Assembly (NCBI RefSeq): GCF_047739745.1
Contig: NZ_JBLLVA010000003.1
Location: 310,001-374,000, forward strand
DNA from: Pseudaminobacter sp047739745
GTDB lineage: Bacteria; Pseudomonadota; Alphaproteobacteria; Rhizobiales; Rhizobiaceae
Direction: 5' to 3'
Length of the DNA stretch: 64,000 bases
Under the pieces are notes generated by a model, which did not search any database, was not told where the DNA came from, and worked only from the letters and a program-made list of their open reading frames with translations. The translations under genes were made by a program, and so were the position numbers. Below, one piece after another: positions 57,780 through 64,000 of this stretch. Each line of letters begins with the position of its first letter. Positions within the stretch are counted from its first letter, which is position 1.

Positions 57780-58737
57780 TGTAGATGCTCCGGCCCCTCT
57801 GGCTTGCTTCGAGAAGTTCGTCCATGCCGATCAGGGAAAGATATTCGTTCCAGGATTTCGGCTCGTAGAAGTAGCGCTCGAGATAGTCGCGCATGCCCTT
57901 GACCGGGTCGGAATTGACCTGGGCGACATAGGCTTCCATGTGCTTCATCATCGGCTCGTAAAGGCCGTAGCACTCGTGCGGAGCCGAGCCGTAAGGCACC
58001 TCGACTACCGCATCGACGCAGAAGAACGGGATTTTCGTCTGGTCGGGGGCGCGACGGATCTGATCGTTGGAGACGATGCGCTCCGTGGTCAGAATCACGC
58101 GATTTGCGGCGAGCGCCAGATCGATGTCCATGAACTGCAGCCCGTCGATCTGGGCATTGCCATAGGCGTCGCAGCGCTGGACATGGATCAGAGCGACATC
58201 CGGGTTGAGGGCCGGCACCAGAAGCAACTGCTCGCCGGTGAAGGGACAATCGATCTGCTTGGCTTCCGGCCGCTGCTTCATGACGTCCGAGCCGAGCATC
58301 GAGCGGATCGGCATGAAAGGCACGCCCATGCCACCGGCGCGAAACCGCATGCCGACAGCCATGTGGCTCCACTCCTCATAGCGCTTGCCCTGCTTCTCGA
58401 CATGGTGGCGCATGACCTTGGAGAGACCCCACAGAATTCCTTGCGCAAACCAGCTCGTCACGATGTGATCGGAAATTCCCGAACCAAACAGCAGGTCGCC
58501 GTCGGTCGAAACGATACAGCGCGAGCACGACAGGTTCTTGCGACGCTGGCGCACCAGCTCCCAGATCAATGCCATCGGCGTGCGCGACATAGTGGAACCG
58601 CCGATGCCCACCTTCATGCCGTCCTGGACGAATGAAGCGGCCTCCTCGAGCGTCATGACCTTCTCGCGCAGACTTCTGTCGCGCTGGGACATATTATCCC
58701 TGAGCCGCTTGTAGGGCTCTACCTGAGCTTCAAGCAC
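57772..58737 (-). CDS. CoA-transferase (family I) alpha subunit
   Basis: A 321-residue protein from GTG 58737, which has AGGAGG 5 bases upstream. MTLEEAASFVQDGMKVGIGG, ALIWELVRQRRKNLSCSRCI and ALNPDVALIHVQRCDAYGNA belong to the glutaconate CoA-transferase A / IpdA family. The N-terminal 16 residues before MSQRDRS are not conserved-looking; an ATG at 58692 is the alternative start. The substrate is unknown. Confidence 0.87.
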   Translation of the reverse strand: MLEAQVEPYKRLRDNMSQRDRSLREKVMTLEEAASFVQDGMKVGIGGSTMSRTPMALIWELVRQRRKNLSCSRCIVSTDGDLLFGSGISDHIVTSWFAQGILWGLSKVMRHHVEKQGKRYEEWSHMAVGMRFRAGGMGVPFMPIRSMLGSDVMKQRPEAKQIDCPFTGEQLLLVPALNPDVALIHVQRCDAYGNAQIDGLQFMDIDLALAANRVILTTERIVSNDQIRRAPDQTKIPFFCVDAVVEVPYGSAPHECYGLYEPMMKHMEAYVAQVNSDPVKGMRDYLERYFYEPKSWNEYLSLIGMDELLEASQRGRSIYND

Positions 58738-58848
58738 ACACTCCTCCTTCCATTGGCGGCAAGCCGCTCTCTGCAAAAATGGGCCGACCTCGGCGTTGAA
58801 TTCGGTGATAAGCCGGCCTCGAGAGCCACCGCTTCACACAGCGTTCAA

Positions 58849-58879
58849 GTCAACCTATCATACTAATGTTAGTAAGACT
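58849..58879. promoter_or_regulatory. Operator-like site upstream of the CoA-transferase operon
   Basis: GTCAACCTATCATACTAATG then TTAGTAAGACT. Contains TACTAA TG TTAGTA, a perfect 6-2-6 palindrome, and shares ATCAT and TAGYAAGACT with the element at 51332-51363. Confidence 0.45.
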
Positions 58880-58898
58880 AGTCCATGACGCAAAGAAT

Positions 58899-58919
58899 CC
58901 ACCGCTATTCACGCGGTGG
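58899..58919 (-). terminator. Hairpin ending the F420 operon
   Basis: CCACCGC TATTCAC GCGGTGG, a perfect 7-bp stem; on the minus strand ATTCTTTG follows. It lies about 15 bases after the fbiC stop, before the CoA-transferase promoter region. Confidence 0.5.
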
Positions 58920-58933
58920 ATTCTTCTGCGAAA

Positions 58934-61354
58934 TCAGCCGGCGCAGGCCGGCTGAAGGCTCAGCGGCGCATTTGGAAGCTGCTGCCGGCGCATGTAAGAA
59001 CGCTCGCGCAGTGCCGCCGGCGCGTTGCCGTAGAGCGTATTGCGCTGCCGCGGCAAACGTCCGGAGGAGCGGATGATCTCCTCCATGCGTTGCGGCGTCA
59101 TTTCCTGTCCATGACTGGCGCCGGCCGAACGCGAAATGCTTTCATCCATGAGCGTGCCGCCCAGATCGTTGACGCCGGCATTCAGACAATGCCTAACACC
59201 GTCCGGGCCAAGCTTCACCCAGGACGCCTGGATGTTGGTGATATGCGGATGAAGCGCCAGGCGAGCCACCGCATGCATCAGGATCGATTCGCGGAAGGTC
59301 GGGCCAGGCCGCGACTTGCCCTTGAGGTAGATCGGCGCCTCCATATGGACGAAGGGCAGCGGCACGAATTCCGTGAAGCCGCCGGTCTCGACCTGCAGGT
59401 CGCGGACTCGGATCAGATGCCGCGCCCAATGCTCGTAACGCTCGATATGGCCGAACATGATGGTCGCCGTCGTGCGGTAGCCGAGACCGTGGGCCGCGCG
59501 CATGACATCGAGCCATTCGTCCGTCTTGATCTTGTCGGCGCAAAGCAGTGCGCGCACCTCGTCATCGAGGATTTCGGCAGCCGTGCCCGGCAAGGTGCTG
59601 AGGCCGGCGGCCTTGAGTTTCCCAAGGAATTCCACGACCGGAATGCCAAGCGTCTTTGCGCCTTGCGAGACCTCGAGCGGCGAGAAGGCGTGAATGTGCA
59701 TCTCCGGCACACTCTCCTTCACCGCCTGGCAAAGCTCGATATATTTGCTGCCGGTGTAGGACGGGTGGATGCCGCCCTGCATGCAGACTTCGGACGCACC
59801 GCGCTCCCAGGCTTCACGAACCCGGCGCGCCACCTCCGACATCTCCAGATCATAGGGCCGGCCGCGCAGATTTTCGCTGAGCTTGCCCTTGGAAAAGGCG
59901 CAGAACTGGCATTTGAAATAGCAGATGTTGGTGTAGTTGATGTTGCGGGTGACGACGTAGCTGACCACGTCGCCATTGACCTTGCGGCGCAGATCATCGG
60001 CCGCCCTGCACACCGCGGCGAATTCCTCGCCGCGCGCCCGAAACAGACGGACGATCTCGGCTTCGCCAAGCGGCTTTGCGTCGGCGGCCTTATCGAGGAT
60101 AGACTGCAATTCGTCTCCTGCCGGCGCAAGCGCCGGTGCCTTGAGCAGCGCCACATCGGCCGCCGGCGGCTGGTCGGCCCGACCCGGGCACCAGCCGTCC
60201 ATGCGCGGCCAGCCATCGGCATCGATGAAGTCGTAGAGCGGCGTGCGCAGCTTTGCATCGACCCAGCGCAGCGCGTGGCGAGCATAGGCAGGATAAATCG
60301 CCAGGCGCTCGGTCAGGTCCTTGCCCGCGGCCTTAGTGGCGGCCTCAAGCTCCTTGAGATGCGGCCACGGCGCCTCAGGATTGACGTGATCCGGCGTGAC
60401 CGGCGAAACGCCGCCCCAATCGTTGATGCCGGCCGCAACCAGCTGGCTCAGCACGCCCGGGCTCAGATTGGGCGGAGCCTGGATGTTCATTTCGGGCTCG
60501 AACAGCAGCCGGGCGACGGCGATGGTCCAAAGATGATCCTCAAGCGACGGCGCCTCCGCGCCAGCCATCAGCGTGCCGGGCTTCGGCCTGAAATTCTGGA
60601 CGATGATCTCCTGGATATGGCCGTGGGCGTCGTTGAGATCGCGCAGCGCCAACAGCGAGTCGATACGCTCGGCGCGGGTTTCACCGATCCCGATCAGGAT
60701 TCCAGAGGTGAAGGGCACTGCATGTTCGCCGGCGCGCCTGATCGTATCGAGCCGCGCCGCCGGCAGCTTGTCCGGCGAGCCGTAGTGAGCGCCGCCTTTG
60801 GCGCACAGCCGCTCCGAGGTGCTTTCCAGCATGATGCCCTGCGATACCGACACGCGGCGAAGCGATGCAAAATCCTCGTCGGTCAGCAGGCCCGGATTGA
60901 CATGCGGCAGCAGGCCGGTCTCGCGCAGCACCATCTCGGCCATTTCGGCCAGATAGGAGAGCGTCGTTTCGTGGCCGAGCTCGCTGAGTTCCTCGCGCGC
61001 CAGCCGGTAGCGAAGCTCGGGCTTGTCGCCGAGCGTGAAAAGCGCCTCCTTGCAACCGGCCTTCTTGCCGGCCTCGGCGATCGCCAGCACCTGCTCGCGC
61101 GTCAGAAAAGCCCTTTCACCCTTCCGGGGCGGATGCGCGAAGGTGCAGTAATGGCAAACGTCGCGGCAAAGCTGCGTCAGCGGAATGAAGACCTTGCGCG
61201 AATAGGAGACCGCATTGCCATGTGCTGCATCGCGTCGCGCGGAGGCAGCTGCGAGCAAAGGCGAAAGGTCGGAAATGTCGATCAGAGCGAGCGCTTCTTC
61301 GCGGGTCAAGCGGCGGTCCGGAGCAAAGTTGGTGAGAAGCGTGGAGACGCTCAT
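58934..61354 (-). CDS. fbiC: FO synthase, CofG-CofH fusion
   Basis: An 806-residue fusion of two radical-SAM enzymes. The CofG half has CRDVCHYCTFAHPPRKGERA (CxxxCxxC); the CofH half has NYTNICYFKCQFCAFSKGK (CxxxCxxC) and MQGGIHPSYTG. Together they make the deazaflavin ring (FO) of coenzyme F420 from tyrosine and a riboflavin precursor. The fused form is known from actinobacteria and from some proteobacteria; archaea use separate proteins. It overlaps cofC by 4 bases. Confidence 0.95.
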   Translation of the reverse strand: MSVSTLLTNFAPDRRLTREEALALIDISDLSPLLAAASARRDAAHGNAVSYSRKVFIPLTQLCRDVCHYCTFAHPPRKGERAFLTREQVLAIAEAGKKAGCKEALFTLGDKPELRYRLAREELSELGHETTLSYLAEMAEMVLRETGLLPHVNPGLLTDEDFASLRRVSVSQGIMLESTSERLCAKGGAHYGSPDKLPAARLDTIRRAGEHAVPFTSGILIGIGETRAERIDSLLALRDLNDAHGHIQEIIVQNFRPKPGTLMAGAEAPSLEDHLWTIAVARLLFEPEMNIQAPPNLSPGVLSQLVAAGINDWGGVSPVTPDHVNPEAPWPHLKELEAATKAAGKDLTERLAIYPAYARHALRWVDAKLRTPLYDFIDADGWPRMDGWCPGRADQPPAADVALLKAPALAPAGDELQSILDKAADAKPLGEAEIVRLFRARGEEFAAVCRAADDLRRKVNGDVVSYVVTRNINYTNICYFKCQFCAFSKGKLSENLRGRPYDLEMSEVARRVREAWERGASEVCMQGGIHPSYTGSKYIELCQAVKESVPEMHIHAFSPLEVSQGAKTLGIPVVEFLGKLKAAGLSTLPGTAAEILDDEVRALLCADKIKTDEWLDVMRAAHGLGYRTTATIMFGHIERYEHWARHLIRVRDLQVETGGFTEFVPLPFVHMEAPIYLKGKSRPGPTFRESILMHAVARLALHPHITNIQASWVKLGPDGVRHCLNAGVNDLGGTLMDESISRSAGASHGQEMTPQRMEEIIRSSGRLPRQRNTLYGNAPAALRERSYMRRQQLPNAPLSLQPACAG

Positions 61355-62058
61355 GGCAGCAATACCTCCTTGAATGAACCGGCCGGAACCGGAAAGCCTA
61401 TGCCGGCGAAATGGCCGATACAGGCACGCGTGCGCTTTGCCGGGCTCTCGCCATCGTAGAAGGCAAGGTCGGAAGCAACGTCGATATCGTGGCCGGCTCC
61501 GTCGAGCAGCAGCGTCCTGGGCTCGATTCCGAGCGCGCGCGCGGCCGCGACGTGGCGGGCGAAACTGTCGGGCCCGAATGCCGGACGCAAAAGCAGCGGC
61601 GGCGCCACGGCCAGAACATTGGTGCCGCCATCCCGCAGGGCGGGTGCGATGACCACAGGGCTGGAACGCAAGGCAGTCAGCACCGAATTGAGCTCCGCGA
61701 CGGTGACGAACGGAACATCTCCGGGAACGACAACAGCGCCCGACTCGTGCTCGGCATCGAACCAGCGCATGCCGTGTCGCACGGCGCCGTTGATGCCGTC
61801 CTCGACCATATCGGGAATAACAGTCGCGCCGAAGCTGGCCGCTATCGAGGCGACCTCCGAGTCGCCGGTTACCACCAGAATGCCGGAAAGCCCGTCAACG
61901 CGCGAAAGCGTGCCAAGCACGTCGCAAAGCATTGCCCGTGCCAGCGCCTTGCGTTCGCCCGGCTCAAGTATGTCGGCCAGCCGCGACTTCGCGCGATCAA
62001 GCCGCTTGACCGGGACCAGTGCCCAAATGCCGCCGCGCATGCACGAATCCGCCTTCAC
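61351..62058 (-). CDS. cofC: 2-phospho-L-lactate (or phosphoenolpyruvate) guanylyltransferase
   Basis: A 235-residue protein starting at GTG 62058 (GTGA overlap). WALVPVKRLDRAKSRLADIL at the start, RAMLCDVLGTL and VVPGDVPFVTVAEL are typical of CofC/FbiD, a MobA-like nucleotidyltransferase. It activates the phospho-acid that becomes the side chain of F420. In bacteria the substrate may be phosphoenolpyruvate, in archaea 2-phospholactate; some proteobacteria use 3-phosphoglycerate. Sequence alone does not decide. Confidence 0.9.
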   Translation of the reverse strand: MKADSCMRGGIWALVPVKRLDRAKSRLADILEPGERKALARAMLCDVLGTLSRVDGLSGILVVTGDSEVASIAASFGATVIPDMVEDGINGAVRHGMRWFDAEHESGAVVVPGDVPFVTVAELNSVLTALRSSPVVIAPALRDGGTNVLAVAPPLLLRPAFGPDSFARHVAAARALGIEPRTLLLDGAGHDIDVASDLAFYDGESPAKRTRACIGHFAGIGFPVPAGSFKEVLLP

Positions 62059-63062
62059 CCGAGCGCCCTCGCCTTCGTCTGCAGATCGGCAGCGATCAGA
62101 TCGACGAAGCCAAGCACTTCGCGCGCCAGTCTTTCGCGATCCTCGTCGCTCTTCATCAATGTCGGCGCCGCATGAACTCGACCCCCGATCCCGGCGCTGT
62201 CAGCGGCATCGACCTCATCGATGACGAGACCATGCAGCAGACCGCCATAATGCTGGGCGATGGCGCGGGAGGTTGCAGGCACATTGAGCTCCGCCATGAT
62301 CTTCACGGTCGGTCCCTTGACCGCCGCACCCCCGATGATGGGCGAGACGGCGACAACCGGCACGCGCGCACCTTCAAGCAGCTTGCGGATTCCGGGCGTC
62401 GCCAGGATGGGATCGATGCTGAGGAAGGGATTGGACGGGCAGATCACGATGCCGCGCAGGTCGGGCGACTGCAGCGCGGCCGTAACCTGCGCGGAAGGCC
62501 GTGCCTCGCCCGCACCCTCGAAGACGATGCCGTTGACCTCCGGCGCGCAGCGGCGCTCGACGAAATAGCGCTGGAAAGGAAGCATTCCTTCCGAGGTTGC
62601 CAGCATGGTACGGATCGGATCGTCGCACATGGGCAGGATTTTCGATGCAATCCCATGGCGTTCAGCCGCCATCGCCATGAACTCGGTGAGCGAAACCCCG
62701 GTCCGAAGCTGATGCGTGCGCTCGACATGCAGCGCCAGGTCGCGATCGCCAAGCTGGAACCAGGCCTCGCCGCCGAGATGCCGCAACGCCTCCATGAAGT
62801 TCCAGCTTTCGTCGGCGCGGCCCCAGCCCAGTTCCTTGTTGGCAATGCCACCGAGCGTATAGAGAACCGTGTCCAGATCGGGCGAGACCAGCAGCCCGAG
62901 ATGCTCGAAATCATCCCCGGTATTGACCACCACGGTCAGGTCGGAGCCGATCACGCGAGACAGGCCGAATGCCAGCTTGGCGCCGCCGACGCCGCCGCAA
63001 AGCGCGACGATGCGGCCCTTGCCCTCTTGCGAATTCGGCTGGGTCTGCACTGCGGTGCTCAT
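62055..63062 (-). CDS. cofD: CofD/FbiA 2-phospho-L-lactate transferase
   Basis: A 335-residue protein; the start at ATG 63062 overlaps cofE as ATGA. IVALCGGVGGAKLAFGLSRV (FO/GTP-binding loop), VVVNTGDDFEHLGLLVSPDL and ALQSPDLRGIVICPSNPFLS are the family signatures. It transfers the phospho-acid from its GDP-activated form to FO, giving F420-0 or dehydro-F420-0. Confidence 0.95.
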   Translation of the reverse strand: MSTAVQTQPNSQEGKGRIVALCGGVGGAKLAFGLSRVIGSDLTVVVNTGDDFEHLGLLVSPDLDTVLYTLGGIANKELGWGRADESWNFMEALRHLGGEAWFQLGDRDLALHVERTHQLRTGVSLTEFMAMAAERHGIASKILPMCDDPIRTMLATSEGMLPFQRYFVERRCAPEVNGIVFEGAGEARPSAQVTAALQSPDLRGIVICPSNPFLSIDPILATPGIRKLLEGARVPVVAVSPIIGGAAVKGPTVKIMAELNVPATSRAIAQHYGGLLHGLVIDEVDAADSAGIGGRVHAAPTLMKSDEDRERLAREVLGFVDLIAADLQTKARALG

Positions 63063-63829
63063 CGGAACATATCCCTCTCGCGGTCTCGAATCAGCGACGA
63101 CGCGGCACGGTGAGGTGCAGCCGAGCGGAAGCCGCGCACCAGCACCGCAGGAAGCCCTTCGTCGGCCTGCCCCATGAGCAGGGAAGCCGCGGAAGCAAGC
63201 TCGTCGGCCACGGCGATTTCGGTGACCTTCAGCGTGCGCCCGAACAGATCCTTGCTGCCAATCCGGTCTAGGAGCGACGGCACGCCGGCCGCACCCAGCG
63301 CCACGCCGACGACGCCATTGCGCCACGGACGGCCGAAGCTGTCATTGATGACGACGCCGATGGACACGCCGAACTCCTGTTCCAGCCGCCGCTTCAGTCC
63401 GGCGGCCGAGCCATCCGGATCGCGCGGCAGAAGCAGGACGCGATTGCCGCTCTCGCCATGGCTGATGTTGGATTCGTCGATGCCGGCATTGGCCATGACG
63501 AAGCCGAGCTTATGGGCGGCGACGATCACATGCTCGCCGACCTTGACGATTTCCTCGGACTCGGAAAGCACGACCTCGACATGGCGCGGGTCCTTGCCGA
63601 GCTTTTCGGCCAATTCTCGCGCCCGATCGGAAGGCTCTACCTGATCCAGATCGACATAGAGCCCTTCCGCCTTGGAAATGATCTTCTGGGCAATGACCAG
63701 AATGTCGCCATCGACCAGCCCGAGACCGTTCCTGCGCAAGGCGTCCGTGAGGATCGCCGCGAGGTCGTCGCCCGGCTCGACAAGCGGAATGTCGGGCAGG
63801 GCGTAGAAGGAAACGGGCGAGACGGACAT
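63059..63829 (-). CDS. cofE: Coenzyme F420:L-glutamate ligase
   Basis: A 256-residue protein of the CofE/FbiB N-terminal family. DGDILVIAQKIISKAEG, VIVAAHKLGFVMANAGIDES and VVINDSFGRPWRNGVVGVAL are conserved. It adds glutamates to the F420 side chain. The C-terminal FMN-binding domain of actinobacterial FbiB is not present; a separate FbiB-C-type reductase would be needed if the dehydro-F420 route is used. It follows the partial gene at 63835 by 5 bases. Confidence 0.93.
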   Translation of the reverse strand: MSVSPVSFYALPDIPLVEPGDDLAAILTDALRRNGLGLVDGDILVIAQKIISKAEGLYVDLDQVEPSDRARELAEKLGKDPRHVEVVLSESEEIVKVGEHVIVAAHKLGFVMANAGIDESNISHGESGNRVLLLPRDPDGSAAGLKRRLEQEFGVSIGVVINDSFGRPWRNGVVGVALGAAGVPSLLDRIGSKDLFGRTLKVTEIAVADELASAASLLMGQADEGLPAVLVRGFRSAAPHRAASSLIRDRERDMFR

Positions 63830-63834
63830 CGGAA

Positions 63835-64000
63835 TCAGGCCTGCAAGGCGCCTTCGAGGCCGGTAATGCTGATGCCGGCGCCCGGCACCTTGTACTGCCG
63901 GTTGATCCAGATCAGCACCGAAGTCAGCGCCTCTGCGGCTGCGGAATTGGCGAGCACGCCGCCGCCGACACCGCGCTTGGCAACCGCACCGGCGATCTCG
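63835..64000 (-). CDS. npdG: NADPH-dependent F420 reductase, C-terminal end only
   Basis: The last 54 codons read EIAGAVAKRGVGGGVLANSA, then AEALTSVLIWINRQYKVPGA and GISITGLEGALQA. The LTSVLIWINRxYKVPGAGI ending is that of bacterial NADPH:F420 oxidoreductases, which pass hydride between NADPH and F420. Its position directly before cofE supports this. The N-terminal NADPH fold is outside the window, so the call rests on the C-terminus and context. Confidence 0.65.
   Translation of the reverse strand, partial: EIAGAVAKRGVGGGVLANSAAAEALTSVLIWINRQYKVPGAGISITGLEGALQA

Noticed and set aside
58916..61459. Long open frame on the plus strand opposite fbiC
   Set aside because: It is antisense to a gene with complete radical-SAM motifs, has arginine/histidine-rich shadow composition and no ribosome site. 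The same holds for other long plus-strand frames opposite genes between 46 and 63 kb.

Overview
The window looks like a GC-rich alphaproteobacterial chromosome, most probably Rhizobiales (inference). The reasons are the protein character, the coenzyme F420 genes sitting beside a membrane transhydrogenase, and a tRNA-Arg(ACG) 3' half of alphaproteobacterial type. It has three parts.

(1) Positions 1 to about 32.1 kb are the right-hand part of a temperate tailed-phage genome (prophage); its structural genes would lie left of the window. A LexA/CI-like repressor (23308-23910, +) separates two arms. The long leftward arm (23045 down to 1, -) holds small regulatory proteins, a recombination set (AAA/Sak4-like ATPase, DUF669 protein, Cas4/RecB-like nuclease), a phage sliding clamp, a nucleotidyltransferase-fold protein, a helicase, two DNA methyltransferases, a PD-(D/E)XK-like protein, a prim-pol/DUF3987 primase-helicase with an iteron cluster behind it, a VRR-NUC nuclease, a GIY-YIG homing endonuclease, and finally an HNH nuclease and a probable terminase small subunit. 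The rightward arm (24050-31979, +) holds a polynucleotide kinase-phosphatase next to a T4 Rnl1-like RNA ligase, a lipoprotein, several small phage proteins, an excisionase-like protein and a tyrosine integrase. Both arms start from TTGAC-type promoters overlapped by copies of one operator (TTATGCGATATTC-like, five copies at 34-35 bp pitch). Nearly all genes overlap by ATGA, GTGA or TGATG. An (A/T/S/D)-N-D-N tetrapeptide recurs 18 times in phage proteins, mostly in terminal tails, and I did not see it in the chromosomal proteins.

(2) Positions 32.1 to about 42.1 kb are an accretion zone. The prophage ends at the 3' half of a tRNA-Arg(ACG) gene (attR). Next come remnants of another mobile element (serine recombinase without its catalytic domain, frameshifted DUF2285 gene, intact ArdA antirestriction protein) and a DUF4297-type nuclease. 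A surface-polysaccharide-like locus follows in visible decay: spermidine-synthase-like gene without its 5' end, interrupted fragment, C5-epimerase-like gene with a frayed end, and an O-antigen-ligase gene with a stop and a frameshift.

(3) Positions 42.2 to 64 kb are ordered chromosome with a catabolic character: a branched-chain-type solute-binding protein, an Lrp regulator divergent from diaminopropionate ammonia-lyase, a GntR/UTRA regulator, a three-gene molybdenum hydroxylase whose iron-sulfur subunit is fused to a CoxG-like domain, pntA-pntAb-pntB, an M20 deacylase, a luciferase-like (probably F420-dependent) oxidoreductase, a two-subunit CoA-transferase, and an F420 biosynthesis operon (fbiC fusion, cofC, cofD, cofE) preceded by the end of an NADPH:F420 reductase. 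A plausible logic is uptake, Mo-dependent hydroxylation, F420H2-linked redox chemistry and CoA activation, with transhydrogenase NADPH feeding F420 reduction. A shared palindromic element upstream of the binding protein and of the Mo hydroxylase suggests common control.
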